A stretch of DNA of 64,000 nucleotides, from contig NZ_JASZYE010000010.1 of assembly GCF_030317145.1 (NCBI RefSeq), forward strand, positions 62,001 to 126,000. The letters are read 5' to 3'. The notes beneath the pieces are model-generated. The model saw only the letters and a list, made by a program, of their open reading frames with translations. It had not been told where the DNA came from and searched no databases. Source of the stretch: Variovorax flavidus. Its GTDB lineage: Bacteria > Pseudomonadota > Gammaproteobacteria > Burkholderiales > Burkholderiaceae_C. A program made the translations under genes and the position numbers. Shown one piece after another: positions 46,801-56,705 of the stretch (the first letter of the stretch is position 1; every line of letters begins with the position of its first letter).

Positions 46801-48279
46801 CTACTTCGACGACACCAACACGGCCGGCGGCTTCCACGTGCCTTCGCCGGCCGGCAGGATCGATGGCTGCGATGTCTTCGGCCAGTACAGGCGCATCACC
46901 AGGTACATGGGCCCGTCGGGCGCCGGCAGCCAGTTGCGCTCCAGCGCCTTGCCGGGGGACTTCCTCTGGATGTACAGCGTGAGCGAACCGTCCGGATTCT
47001 TCTTCATGCGCTGCCGCATGGGCGCGTTGATCAGATAGCGGTTGATCGGATTCTTGATGAGCAGTTGGCTCTTGCCGTCGTACATCGTGACGGACCAGAA
47101 CGCGTTCACCGGCGGCAACTGCCCGGCCGGGAAGGTGAGCGTGTAGTTGTGCTTGCTCCCATCCAGCAGCTCGCCGGTCGCGGTGGTGCGCGTCACGGGA
47201 TAGGTGGCCTCCGCCGCATCGTTGCCGTAGATGCCGCCCTTGGCGGCCGCGGCGCGCAGCAGCCAGTCGCCCTTGTAGAAATCGCGGTCGCCGAAGGCCG
47301 ACCCGACTTTCCAGCCGTTGATGTCCTTCGTCCCGCTGTCGAGGCGCTTGTCGATCTTCTCGTCGCCTTCCTTCATCCCGAGGCCGACGGCGGCCTTGTG
47401 CCCGGGCGACAGGTCCCTGAACTCGAAGGGCTTGCCCGGGCCGACGCCGATGCGCGCGATGCGGGCCCGCACGGCAGCGTCTTCCCGCGTCTGCGGAACG
47501 TAGAGGAGCGCGGCGTCGAGATACTCGAAGAAGTTGTCCTTGATCCCGGCGGTCGTGGCCGGAAGGAACTTGAGCGTCTCCGGGGCCGCCGGCGGTGGCT
47601 GCTTCAGGAAGGCGGACAGCGTCTGCGCCTTGTAGCCGGCCTGCACCTTCACGACGTTCGGCATGTCCTTCGCGTTGAAGAGCTGGGTGCGGAAGATGGC
47701 GACGGCAAACGGGGTGGTCGAGGCAAAGACCTTCCGGATGCCGCGCGGCGTCGGCCCCTTCCAGCCGGGGCCGGCCACCATGTAGCTCCCCGGGTCGTTG
47801 CCCATGGCACGGCTGCCGACGTAGCCGAAGTTGTACGTATTGCCGTCGACCAACTGCACTGAGTAGTAGCGCCGCTTGTCCACCGCCGGCACCGAGATCA
47901 CCATCGGCTCGGCCCGCAGGTCCATCCACAGCATGGAATAGGGCGTGTCGCTGTTGGGCGTGACGACAGCGGTGTCCTGGTATGTGTAGACGCGCGCCTC
48001 GTTGTTGATCTCGTTGAAGGGCGCCTTGTACTGCGGGCCACCCTTGTCGACCGCGTATTCGTTCATGACCGCATAGTTCATGACGAGCGGCAGACCGTAG
48101 ATGAAAGCCTCCTCGGCGATGGCCTTGGTCTCCACGAGGCCGGGGGCCGCCTTGTCCGCCCGTGCGGCCTGGTTCACCGCATCGTTCGTGCCGGCGCAGC
48201 CTGCGAGGAGCGTCACCGCGGCCACGGTGACGGCGCCGGCTGCAACCCGCCTCATGAACAGCTTGAGTTCGGTATTCAT
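46801..48279 (-). CDS. DUF1254/DUF1214 lipoprotein
   Basis: 492 residues. A lipoprotein signal ends in LLAGC (Cys28). The rest matches the DUF1254 + DUF1214 layout: FIYGLPLVMNYAV, NSDTPYSMLWMDLRAEPMVIS, YYSVQLVDGNTYNFGYVGSR and, in the second half, YTLTFPAGQLPPVNAFWSVTMYD. These periplasmic proteins have no agreed function. It is a single gene, divergent from an MFS exporter across 237 bases that must hold both promoters. Confidence 0.88.
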   Translation of the reverse strand: MNTELKLFMRRVAAGAVTVAAVTLLAGCAGTNDAVNQAARADKAAPGLVETKAIAEEAFIYGLPLVMNYAVMNEYAVDKGGPQYKAPFNEINNEARVYTYQDTAVVTPNSDTPYSMLWMDLRAEPMVISVPAVDKRRYYSVQLVDGNTYNFGYVGSRAMGNDPGSYMVAGPGWKGPTPRGIRKVFASTTPFAVAIFRTQLFNAKDMPNVVKVQAGYKAQTLSAFLKQPPPAAPETLKFLPATTAGIKDNFFEYLDAALLYVPQTREDAAVRARIARIGVGPGKPFEFRDLSPGHKAAVGLGMKEGDEKIDKRLDSGTKDINGWKVGSAFGDRDFYKGDWLLRAAAAKGGIYGNDAAEATYPVTRTTATGELLDGSKHNYTLTFPAGQLPPVNAFWSVTMYDGKSQLLIKNPINRYLINAPMRQRMKKNPDGSLTLYIQRKSPGKALERNWLPAPDGPMYLVMRLYWPKTSQPSILPAGEGTWKPPAVLVSSK

Positions 48280-48516
48280 GTCAGTTCCTATCCAGCTTCA
48301 ACGGGTCGTTGGGCAGGTCGGTCCATTGTTGAATCGTGCGCCTGGGAGCACGCGGATTTGAGCGCAGCCATGTGCCCATTGCAAGGCATCGGCCGATGGC
48401 CGAAAGGGCTAGGCCTTATGCCCACGAGCGCACCGCGAATTCAATCGCAAGAAGCGGAGTTCGCGTCCGGTGGCGACTGCCTAGACTTCGGCGGCACTCT
48501 TCAACCTCGGTCAGTC

Positions 48517-49737
48517 ATGCGCCCCCACCTTCCGCGACCCTTCTTGAACCTGGCATGGTCGAACCTGGCCGCGCAGTCTGCCGAGCAACTGAGCCTCGCC
48601 GCGGCGCCCCTGGTGGCCGTCCTCGCGCTGGGCGCCGGACCCGGCGAAGTCGGAATGCTGGCCGCCGCACAGACCTTGCCATTCCTGCTGGCATCCATGC
48701 CCCTCGGGATGTTGGCCGACCGCATGCCACGCCGCCAGCTGATGTTGTGGGCGGAGGGGTTGAGAGCCTTCTCGCTGTTGGCCATGCTGGCAGCGCTCCT
48801 CTCGTCCGCCTTGACCATCGAGTGGCTCGCATTGCTCGGATTCCTCGGAGCGATCGGCACTGTCGGCTTCAGCGTCGCCGCCCCTGCGCTGGTACCCGCA
48901 CTTGTACCGCGCGGGTCGCTTGCGCTGGCCAATTCCAGGCTCGAACTCGCCCGGAGCGCAGCATTCACCGCCGGGCCCGCACTCGCGGGATCGCTGGTTT
49001 CCTGGGCGGGCGCGGCTACGGCGTTCACCCTGGCCGCAGTGCTATCGATCTTCGCGATCCTCCTGCTGCTGCGCTTGCTTGAACCAACGCGTCCAGCATC
49101 GCCAGCGCGGCATCCGCTTGTGGAGGTTCGGGAAGGTGCAAGCTTCGTTTGGCGCGAGCCGATGTTGCGCCCGATGCTGGTCACCGGAGTGATCTTCAAC
49201 CTCTCGTGGTTCGTGCTTCAGGCGGCCTATGTGCCTTACGCGGCTCGCGTCCTCGACATGAGTGCACAGGCGATCGGCCTGACGCTCGCGATGCTCGGTG
49301 CGGGCATGGTGGCAGGCGCCATGCTGACCTCGCGCGTTGTTGCGGCCATGCCCTTCGGCAGGGCGATTCAGGTCGGACCTGTGGTGTCGGTGTTTGCCGC
49401 GCTGGCGATGGCCTCCACGCTGGTGTTCCCCCATGCGGCGCTCGCAGCCCTGTCCTTCGTCCTGTTCGGAGCCGGACCGATGGTCTGGACGATCACCTCC
49501 ACCACGCTGCGCCAGAGCGTGACCGCGGGCCCCATGCTCGGCCGCGTCTCGGCAGTTTTCCTGACGGCCAACGCCGGTGCGCGACCCCTGGGTGCTGCCC
49601 TGGGAGGCCTGGTGGGATCGACGTACGGCGAATCGGCCTGCCTTCTCGTGGCACTCGCAGGGTTCGCGATTCAGGCCTTGGTGATTCTCGGGTCGCGCGT
49701 CACGTCCCTGCGCAGTCTCCCTGTCCCGGCGGCATGA
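48517..49737 (+). CDS. MFS exporter
   Basis: 406 residues with about 12 hydrophobic segments. The loop 2-3 motif appears as GMLADRMPRRQLMLW, and PALVPRGSLALANSRLE marks it as a member of the enterobactin-exporter/macrolide-type branch of the major facilitator family. The substrate cannot be inferred. The ATG at 48517 was preferred; upstream sequence in frame is not transporter-like. It converges on paaZ (13 bases between stops). Confidence 0.85.
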   Translation: MRPHLPRPFLNLAWSNLAAQSAEQLSLAAAPLVAVLALGAGPGEVGMLAAAQTLPFLLASMPLGMLADRMPRRQLMLWAEGLRAFSLLAMLAALLSSALTIEWLALLGFLGAIGTVGFSVAAPALVPALVPRGSLALANSRLELARSAAFTAGPALAGSLVSWAGAATAFTLAAVLSIFAILLLLRLLEPTRPASPARHPLVEVREGASFVWREPMLRPMLVTGVIFNLSWFVLQAAYVPYAARVLDMSAQAIGLTLAMLGAGMVAGAMLTSRVVAAMPFGRAIQVGPVVSVFAALAMASTLVFPHAALAALSFVLFGAGPMVWTITSTTLRQSVTAGPMLGRVSAVFLTANAGARPLGAALGGLVGSTYGESACLLVALAGFAIQALVILGSRVTSLRSLPVPAA

Positions 49738-49750
49738 ACGGCGAGCCGGC

Positions 49751-51796
49751 TCAGCCCCGCTTGGCCACCAGCGTCAGGATGTCGTAGCTCGCGACGAGTT
49801 CGCCGTCCTGGTTCGTCACCTCCACGTCCCACGCAACCACGCCCTGACCGATGCCGTTGGCGTCCTTCTTCTGGCGGTCGATCTTGCGCTTGCAGGTGAG
49901 CCGCGCACGGATCGTGTCGCCGATACCGACCGGTTTGACGAAGCGCAGCGTGTCGAGCCCGTAGTTGGCGAGCACCGGACCGGGCGCGGGCGAGACGAAC
50001 AGTCCCGCCGCTGCCGACAGCACGAAGTAACCGTGCGCGATGCGCTTGCCGAAGGGGCTCTCCTTCGCGGCGATCTCGTCGAAGTGCATGTAGAAGTAGT
50101 CGCCCGAGATGCCGCCGAAGGCCACGATGTCGGCCTCGCCCACGGTGCGGCGATGCGTCAGCAGCGAATCGCCGATCTCCAGATCCTCGAAGTGCTTGCG
50201 GAAGGGGTGGAGCTCCGATTCGCGCAACTGGGCGCCGCGCATGTACTCGCCGGTGACGGCCGCCAGCATGGTGGGCGAGCCCTGCACCGCCGCACGCTGC
50301 AGGTAGTGCTTGACCGCCCGCAGGCCGCCCAACTCCTCGCCACCGCCCGCGCGGCCGGGGCCGCCGTGCTTGAGGAAAGGCAGCGGCGAGCCATGGCCCG
50401 TCGATTCGACGGCAGCCTCGCGGTCGAGCACGAGCAGCCGGCCATGGTGTGCCGCAGCCACGGGAATTGCCTTGGCCGCTGTCGCCGGGTCCTTGGTGAC
50501 CAGCGTGCCGACCAGGCTGCCGCGCCCGCGTGCGGCGAGCGCCAGTGCTTCGTCCAGGCCGTCATAGGCCATCAGCGTGCTCACCGGACCGAAGGCCTCC
50601 ACGTCATGCACCGCGTCGTGACGCAGCGGGTCGCGCGACAGCAGCAGCGTGGGCGAGAAGAACGCGCCTTCGGCCACGCCGTCGCCCTGCGGCGAGAAGC
50701 CGTCGCGCTCGCCGTAGACCAGTTCCGCGCCCTCCATCAGCGTGCGGACGCGTTCGGCCACGTCGGTCTGCTGCGCATGCGATGCGAGCGCGCCCATGCG
50801 CACGTCCTCGCGCGCCGGATCGCCCACCACCGTTTTGGCGAGCCGCGCACGCAGCTTCTCGGCCACCGCATCCAGATGCTGGCGCGGCACGATGGCGCGG
50901 CGGATCGCGGTGCATTTCTGGCCGGACTTGACCGTCATCTCGCGCGCCACTTCCTTGACGAAGAGGTCGAACTCCTCGTCATCGGGCGACACATCGGGCG
51001 CGAGGATGGCGCAGTTGAGCGAATCGGCCTCGGCATTGAAAGGGATCGAATGCTTCACGATGTTCGGATGCACACGCAGCTTGGCCGCGGTGTCGGCGGA
51101 ACCGGTGAAGGTGACGACGTCCGAGCCATCGAGGCGGTCCAGCAGATCGCCCGTGCTGCCGATCACGAGTTGCAGGCTGCCCTCCGGCAGCAGGCCGGAG
51201 CGGTGCATCAGGCGCACCAGCGCTTCGGTCAGGTAGCTGGTGGAGGTTGCCGGCTTGCCGATGCAGGGCATGCCCGCGAGGAAGCTGGGCGCCCATTTCT
51301 CCAGCAGGCCCCACACGGGGAAGTTGAAGGCGTTGATGTGCACCGCGACGCCATGGCGCGGCACCAGGATGTGCGTGCCGGCAAAGCTGCCCTTCTTGCC
51401 GAGCGGCATCGCGGGGCCTTCATGCACGAGGTTGCCCGAAGGCAGCTCGCTCCCACCGATGCCGGCATAGGCCGCGAGCGTGCCCGCGCCGCCTTCGATG
51501 TCGATCCAGCTGTCCGCACGCGTCGCGCCGGTGTGGGCCGAGATGGCGTAGAGCTCTTCCTTGTGCTCCGCCAGGTACTTCGAGATGGCACGCAGGCGCT
51601 GGGCGCGTTGCTGGAAATCCATCGCCAGCAGATGGGGCAGGCCGACGTTGCGCGCATGGTGAACCGCCTCGCCGAAGTCGATCGACTCGGCATGCGTGCT
51701 CGCCACCGGACGGCCGTTGACGGCGCTCCGGAGCGTCTGCGCGCCCTGCTCGCCGAGCCAGCGGCCGCCGATGAAGCTTTGAAGGATCTGGGTCAT
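49751..51796 (-). CDS. paaZ: bifunctional oxepin-CoA hydrolase / 3-oxo-5,6-dehydrosuberyl-CoA semialdehyde dehydrogenase
   Basis: 681 residues. The N-terminal aldehyde dehydrogenase domain (about 1-510) has Glu256 in FNAEADS and Cys295 in SGQKCTAI; I recall the same residue numbers for the catalytic Glu and Cys of E. coli PaaZ. The C-terminal MaoC-like hydratase domain (about 530-681) has FEDLEIGDSLLTHRRTV and GDYFYMHFDE. It opens the ring of oxepin-CoA and oxidises the aldehyde. It is the last gene of the leftward paa transcript, 23 bases after the livF-type gene. Confidence 0.96.
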   Translation of the reverse strand: MTQILQSFIGGRWLGEQGAQTLRSAVNGRPVASTHAESIDFGEAVHHARNVGLPHLLAMDFQQRAQRLRAISKYLAEHKEELYAISAHTGATRADSWIDIEGGAGTLAAYAGIGGSELPSGNLVHEGPAMPLGKKGSFAGTHILVPRHGVAVHINAFNFPVWGLLEKWAPSFLAGMPCIGKPATSTSYLTEALVRLMHRSGLLPEGSLQLVIGSTGDLLDRLDGSDVVTFTGSADTAAKLRVHPNIVKHSIPFNAEADSLNCAILAPDVSPDDEEFDLFVKEVAREMTVKSGQKCTAIRRAIVPRQHLDAVAEKLRARLAKTVVGDPAREDVRMGALASHAQQTDVAERVRTLMEGAELVYGERDGFSPQGDGVAEGAFFSPTLLLSRDPLRHDAVHDVEAFGPVSTLMAYDGLDEALALAARGRGSLVGTLVTKDPATAAKAIPVAAAHHGRLLVLDREAAVESTGHGSPLPFLKHGGPGRAGGGEELGGLRAVKHYLQRAAVQGSPTMLAAVTGEYMRGAQLRESELHPFRKHFEDLEIGDSLLTHRRTVGEADIVAFGGISGDYFYMHFDEIAAKESPFGKRIAHGYFVLSAAAGLFVSPAPGPVLANYGLDTLRFVKPVGIGDTIRARLTCKRKIDRQKKDANGIGQGVVAWDVEVTNQDGELVASYDILTLVAKRG

Positions 51797-51819
51797 GGAA
51801 TTCTCCGAAAGTGGTTGGG

Positions 51820-52560
51820 TCAGGCTGCGACGGCGTTCTTGTTGCCCAAGCCCAGGTAGGTATCGATGATTCGACGGTCGTGCAACAGCGCCTGGGCCTC
51901 GCCCGTCAGCGCAACGGCGCCGGTCTCCAGCACATAGCCGCGGTCAGCCACCTGCAGGGCGGCGCGGGCGTTCTGCTCCACCAGCAGCACCGAGACGCCA
52001 TGGGCGCGCAGCGACGACACCACGTGCAGCACTTCGCGCACGATCAGCGGCGCGAGGCCGAGCGAGGGTTCGTCCAGCATCAGCAGGCGGGGCCGGGCCA
52101 TCAATGCGCGGCCGATGGCGAGCATCTGTCGTTCGCCGCCGGAGAGCGTGCTCGCGAGTTGGGCGCGGCGCTCCTTGAGTCGCGGGAAGATCGCGAAGAC
52201 CTCCTCCATGCGCTCGCGCTGATCGCGCTTGCCGGTGCGCCAGCGGTAGAAGCCGCCGAGCAGCAGGTTGTCCTCGACCGGCATTTCGCCGAAGAGCTCG
52301 CGCCGCTCGGGCACGAGCGCCACGCCGCGCGCGACCATCGCCTCGACGCTGGGCCGCGCGATGCGCTCGCCCGCGAGCGTGAGGCTGCCGGTGGAGGGCA
52401 ACAAGCCCATCGCGGCACACAGCAAGGTTGTCTTGCCGGCGCCATTGGGGCCGATGACGGTGACAATCTCGCCTTCGTCCACGCGCAGCGCGATGCCGTG
52501 CACGGCCTCGACCGCGCCGTAGGCGACGCTGAAGTCCTGGAGTTCGAACAAGGGGTTCAT
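51820..52560 (-). CDS. branched-chain-type ABC importer ATPase (LivF-like)
   Basis: 246 residues. Walker A GPNGAGKTT (37-45), signature LSGGERQM and Walker B LLMLDEPSLGL identify an ABC ATPase; the overall form is that of LivF. It overlaps the upstream permease-ATPase gene by four bases. As part of the paa operon it probably powers phenylacetate or related aromatic acid uptake rather than leucine import; this is inferred from position. Confidence 0.92.
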   Translation of the reverse strand: MNPLFELQDFSVAYGAVEAVHGIALRVDEGEIVTVIGPNGAGKTTLLCAAMGLLPSTGSLTLAGERIARPSVEAMVARGVALVPERRELFGEMPVEDNLLLGGFYRWRTGKRDQRERMEEVFAIFPRLKERRAQLASTLSGGERQMLAIGRALMARPRLLMLDEPSLGLAPLIVREVLHVVSSLRAHGVSVLLVEQNARAALQVADRGYVLETGAVALTGEAQALLHDRRIIDTYLGLGNKNAVAA

Positions 52561-54383
52561 GCTGCGATGGCGATCGGTTCGTCGCTGCCGCCCAGATAGG
52601 CGTCCAGCACACGGGGGTTGGATTGCACCTGCACGGGCGTTCCTTCGGCGATGACGGCGCCGAACTCCAGCACCGTGATGCGGTCGGCGAGGTTCATGAC
52701 GAACTCCATGTCGTGCTCGACGACGAGGATGCCCAGGCCCTCGGCGCGCAATTGCGAGAGCAGGGTCGCCAGCGCCTGCTTCTCCAGGTGGCGCAGGCCG
52801 GCAGCGGGTTCGTCGAGCAGCAGCGCGGCAGGCTGGCCTGCCAGTGCGCGGGCGATCTCGACCACGCGCTGCTGGCCCAGCGCCAGCGATGCGGCCGGTG
52901 CATCGGCATGCTCGGCCAGGCCGCAGCGCTCGATCTGACGGCGCGCCTCTGCCAGCAACGCGGCTTCCTCCGCACGGTCCAGCCGCAGCATCGCGGAGAG
53001 CCAGCCGCGGTGCCCGCGCCGGTGCGCCCCGAGCGCGACGTTCTCCAGCACGCTGCGCGTGCCGAGCAGGCGCACGTGCTGGAAGGTGCGGCCGAGTCCG
53101 CGCGCCGCGTAGTCGCGCGAGGGCTTGCCGTTCATCGATTCGCCCATCAGGCGCACTTCGCCTTCGGTCGGGTCGTCCACGCCGGAGATCATGTTGAAGA
53201 AGGTGCTCTTGCCGGCCCCGTTCGGGCCGATGAGCGCATGCACCTCGCCGGCCTTGAGCGTCATCGCGACCGCGTTGTTGGCGACGAGGCCGCCGAAGCG
53301 CTTGGTGACCTTGTCGGCTTCGAGCAGCATCTCGCCGGAAGCGGGCAGCTTGCGGCTGGCAAGCGCAGCGATGGTCGTGGCCTCGCGAACGGGCTCCGGC
53401 TTCAGGAAGCGCGCGGACACGCGGGCCAGCGTCGGCCACAGTCCTTCGGCGAAGCGTTGCAGCACGAAGAGCATCAGCAGGCCGAACACGATCACCTCGA
53501 AGTTGCCGCTCGCGCCGAGCAGCTTCGGCAGGATGTCCTGCAGTTGCTCCTTGACCAGCGTGATGAGCGTTGCACCCAGCACGGCGCCCCACAGATGCCC
53601 CGCACCGCCGACCACCGCCATGAAGAGGTACTCGATGCCGATGTTCAGGTTGAAGGGCGTCGGGTTCACGAAGCGCTGCATGTGCGCGTACAGCCAACCC
53701 GACAGCGCCGCCAGCAGCGCCGCGAGCACGAACACCTTCACGCGGTAGCGCGCGGTGTCCACACCCATCGACTCGGCCATCACCCGGCCCGACTTGAGCG
53801 CGCGGATGGCGCGTCCTTCGCGCGAATCGAGCAGGTTGTGCAGCGCCCACAGCGCCAGCAGCAACGCGGCCCAGATCAACGGCCCCAGCGCGCGCGGCGA
53901 CGCGAGCGAGATGCCCGCGATGGTGAGCGCCGGCAGGCCGGTGATGCCGGTCTGCCCGCCGAGGAACTCCAGGTTGCCGAACAGGAAGTAGAGGCTCAGC
54001 CCCCACGCGATCGTGCACAGCGGGAGGTAGTGGCCGGAGAGCTTCAGGGTGATGGCGCCCAGCCCCCATGCGACGAGGAAGGTGAGCACGAGTCCCAGCA
54101 CCAGTCCGACCCACGGCAACAGGCCCGGGGCGACCACACCGCCCAACGCCGCCGCGGCAGCGGGGGACGTGCAGACCCACGCCGTGGCATAGGCACCGAT
54201 GGCTACGAAAGCGGCCTGCCCGAAAGAGGTCATGCCGCCGATGCCGGTCAGCATGACCAGCCCCGCGGCGACCATCGAATAGAGGCCGATGTAGCTGAAC
54301 ATCGTGACGGTGAACTCTGGCAGCCACGGCCAGCAGAGCGCGAGCGCCACGACGCACAGCAGGGTGAGATGGCGCCGCGTCAT
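52557..54383 (-). CDS. ABC importer permease-ATPase fusion (LivM-LivG)
   Basis: 608 residues. The first 320 are a LivM-type permease (about 9 helices, with GIGGMTSFGQAAFVAIGAYA and VVGGAGHLWGAVLGA); after a linker the rest is a LivG-type ATPase with Walker A GPNGAGKST (386-394) and Walker B LLLDEPAAGL. Such fusions occur in some betaproteobacteria. The ATG at 54383 overlaps the livH-type gene by four bases, and the stop overlaps the LivF-like ATPase gene by four bases. Confidence 0.94.
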   Translation of the reverse strand: MTRRHLTLLCVVALALCWPWLPEFTVTMFSYIGLYSMVAAGLVMLTGIGGMTSFGQAAFVAIGAYATAWVCTSPAAAAALGGVVAPGLLPWVGLVLGLVLTFLVAWGLGAITLKLSGHYLPLCTIAWGLSLYFLFGNLEFLGGQTGITGLPALTIAGISLASPRALGPLIWAALLLALWALHNLLDSREGRAIRALKSGRVMAESMGVDTARYRVKVFVLAALLAALSGWLYAHMQRFVNPTPFNLNIGIEYLFMAVVGGAGHLWGAVLGATLITLVKEQLQDILPKLLGASGNFEVIVFGLLMLFVLQRFAEGLWPTLARVSARFLKPEPVREATTIAALASRKLPASGEMLLEADKVTKRFGGLVANNAVAMTLKAGEVHALIGPNGAGKSTFFNMISGVDDPTEGEVRLMGESMNGKPSRDYAARGLGRTFQHVRLLGTRSVLENVALGAHRRGHRGWLSAMLRLDRAEEAALLAEARRQIERCGLAEHADAPAASLALGQQRVVEIARALAGQPAALLLDEPAAGLRHLEKQALATLLSQLRAEGLGILVVEHDMEFVMNLADRITVLEFGAVIAEGTPVQVQSNPRVLDAYLGGSDEPIAIAA

Positions 54384-55408
54384 TCCTCGTCCTCCACATG
54401 ACGGCTGCGCAGTGAACGCCACCACAGCACAGGGATGATCAACGTGAACACCAGCACTTCCTTGAATGCACTGGCCCAGAACGAGGAGAAGGCTTCGAGC
54501 TGGCCGACCAGCAGCGCGCCGAGCAGCGCGATCGGATAGCTCGCCAGGCCACCGACGATGGCCGCGACGAAACCCTTGAGCCCGATGAGAAAGCCCGTGT
54601 CGTAGTAGACCGTGGTCAATGGCGCGATGAGCAGGCCCGAGACGGCACCGATCAACGCTGCCAGCGCAAAGCTCAGGTCACCCGACAGGTCGGTCGGAAT
54701 GCCCATGAGCCGCGCGCCGACGCGATTCATCGCCGTGGCGCGCAGCGCCTTGCCGACGATGGAACGCTCGAAGAAAAGGAACATCAGCACCACCAGTGCG
54801 ATGGCAACGCCCACCACCACCATCGACTGGCCCGTGATCGGCACGCCGCCCAGGTCGATGCGAGCTTCCGAGAAAGCCGGCGTGCGCGAACCTTCGGCGC
54901 CGAAGAAGAGCAGGCCCATGCCGACCAGCACGCCGTGCAGCGCGACCGAGACGATCAGCAGGATCAGCACCGTCGCATCCGCCAACGGCCGGTAGGCCAG
55001 GCGGTACAGCAGCGGCCCGAGCGGCGTGATCAGCAGCAGGGTCGTGACCGCCTGCAAGGCCAGCGTCGTCGGCCGCAGGCCCAGCACCATGCCGCTGGCC
55101 AGCACGGGGAACGCGACGGTCCACACCAGCGTCGCCCTCCACTCCACCGTCGCGCCGCGCTTCCAGCGCCAGCCCTCGACCGCGAGCGTGGCCACGGCCA
55201 GCGCGAGCAGCAGCCACAGCGTGGCCGGCACGCGCCCGGCATGGAGAGCGGCCATCGACAAGGCGCCGAAAGCCACGAGTTCGCCCTGCGGGATGAAGAT
55301 CACCCGCGTGACGGAAAACACCAGCACCAGTGCCAGGGCCATCAGTCCATAGACTGCGCCATTGACGATGCCATCCTGCCCCAGCAACAGGGCGATCTGA
55401 AGATCCAT
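54380..55408 (-). CDS. ABC importer permease (LivH-like)
   Basis: 342 residues, hydrophobic throughout, with the LivH motifs NGAVYGLMALALVLVFSVTR, FIPQGELVAFGAL, KALRATAMNRVGARLMGI and GLKGFVAAIVGGL. It makes up the translocation pore together with the LivM part of the next gene. It is separated from the binding-protein gene by 80 bases containing a perfect GC hairpin. Confidence 0.94.
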   Translation of the reverse strand: MDLQIALLLGQDGIVNGAVYGLMALALVLVFSVTRVIFIPQGELVAFGALSMAALHAGRVPATLWLLLALAVATLAVEGWRWKRGATVEWRATLVWTVAFPVLASGMVLGLRPTTLALQAVTTLLLITPLGPLLYRLAYRPLADATVLILLIVSVALHGVLVGMGLLFFGAEGSRTPAFSEARIDLGGVPITGQSMVVVGVAIALVVLMFLFFERSIVGKALRATAMNRVGARLMGIPTDLSGDLSFALAALIGAVSGLLIAPLTTVYYDTGFLIGLKGFVAAIVGGLASYPIALLGALLVGQLEAFSSFWASAFKEVLVFTLIIPVLWWRSLRSRHVEDEE

Positions 55409-55423
55409 GTTCGATTCCGGCTT

Positions 55424-55438
55424 GGCCGCGGCGCGGCC
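55424..55438 (-). other. GC hairpin between binding-protein and permease genes
   Basis: GGCCGCG-G-CGCGGCC forms a compact perfect stem-loop 15 bases upstream of the LivH-like ATG and 50 bases after the binding-protein stop. There is no T-run. In transporter operons such structures often protect the upstream message end so that more binding protein than permease is made; that role here is inferred. Confidence 0.5.
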
Positions 55439-55488
55439 CTTTGCTCTCTTGGTGGAGCGATGCCTCCCCTACTCCTCAGTGGACGGAA

Positions 55489-56643
55489 TCAGGGCGACGG
55501 CGGCAGGTACTTCCACGCGCCGTTCTCGATCTTGACCATCACGCGCGCGCGTTGGTCCAGACCCAGGTGGTCGTTGGCCGTCATGTTGAACACGCCATGC
55601 GCACCCGGCAGCTCCTTGACCTGCTCCAGCGCGTCACGCAGTGCAGCGCGGAATTCCGGCGTGCCGGGCTGTGCCTTCTTGAGCGCGACAGGGACCGCGG
55701 CAGCCATCAGCAGGCCCGTATCCCACGCATGCGCGCCGAAGGTCGAAACCGTTCCCTTGCCGTTCGCCGCCTCGTAGGCCGACACATAGGCCAGCGCGGA
55801 CTTCTTCACCGGGTTGGCAGCGGGCAGTTGATCCGCGACGAGCACCGGCCCGGCCGGCAGGAACGTGCCTTCGACGTCCTTGCCGCCGACGCGCAGGAAA
55901 TCGGCGTTGGCGACGCCGTGCGTCTGGTAGACCTTGCCCGTGTAGCCGCGCTCCTTCAGGCTCTTTTGCGGCAGCGCCGCCGGGGTGCCGGAACCGGCAA
56001 CCAGCACGGCATCAGGCTTCGCGGACATGAGCTTCAGCGTCTGGCCCGTGACCGAGGTGTCGGTGCGCGCGTAGCGTTCGTTCGCGACGATCTGCAGCTT
56101 CTTCAGATCGGCCGCCTTGGAAAATTCCTGGAACCAGCCCTCGCCGTACGCGTCGGCGAAACCGACGAAGCCGACCGTCTTCACGCCATTGGCGGCCATG
56201 TGCTCGGCGATGGCGAGCGACATCATGATGTCGTTCTGCGGCGTCTTGAAGACCCAGCGCTTCTTGGCGTCCACCGGCTCGACGATGCGCGCGGATGCCG
56301 CCATCGAGATCATCGGCGTCTGGGCCTCGGAGATCACGTCGATCATCGCGAGCGAATTCGGCGTGGTGGTCGAGCCCAGGATGACATCGACCTTGTTCTC
56401 GGAGATCAGCTTGCGCGTGTTGTTCACCGCGGCCGTCGTGTCGCTTGCGTCGTCGAGGACGATGTAGTTGATCTTCTGGCCGCCGATGGTCTTGGGCATC
56501 AGCGCGATGGTGTTCTTCTCGGGAATGCCGAGCGACGCCGCCGGGCCGGTGGCCGAGACCGTGACGCCGACGTTGATGTCGGCCTGCGCGAGCGCCGAGG
56601 CCAGCAGCATCGCGGCCAGCGCGAGGGGTTTGAGGTACTTCAT
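55489..56643 (-). CDS. periplasmic binding protein of the paa-linked ABC importer
   Basis: 384 residues. A clear signal peptide (MKYLKPLALAAMLLASALAQA) precedes a type I periplasmic binding fold of the Leu/Ile/Val group (INVGVTVSATGPAASLGIPEKN, VILGSTTTPNSLAMIDV, VGFVGFADAYGEGWF). It delivers the ligand to the LivH/LivM-G/LivF importer. Between the TetR gene and the permease genes on one strand, so a phenylacetate-type ligand is likely. The ATG at 56643 is the obvious start. Confidence 0.93.
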   Translation of the reverse strand: MKYLKPLALAAMLLASALAQADINVGVTVSATGPAASLGIPEKNTIALMPKTIGGQKINYIVLDDASDTTAAVNNTRKLISENKVDVILGSTTTPNSLAMIDVISEAQTPMISMAASARIVEPVDAKKRWVFKTPQNDIMMSLAIAEHMAANGVKTVGFVGFADAYGEGWFQEFSKAADLKKLQIVANERYARTDTSVTGQTLKLMSAKPDAVLVAGSGTPAALPQKSLKERGYTGKVYQTHGVANADFLRVGGKDVEGTFLPAGPVLVADQLPAANPVKKSALAYVSAYEAANGKGTVSTFGAHAWDTGLLMAAAVPVALKKAQPGTPEFRAALRDALEQVKELPGAHGVFNMTANDHLGLDQRARVMVKIENGAWKYLPPSP

Positions 56644-56705
56644 ACGGTTGTCTCCGTTGTGGTTGGTTGAAAAATCGTTGGGGTTGGGAAACCGGGAACT
56701 GGCCG

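Noticed and set aside
43742-47038. 1098-codon open frame on the plus strand
   Set aside because: Antisense to ligD and ku, low-complexity composition, no domain. The two minus-strand genes have all their catalytic motifs.
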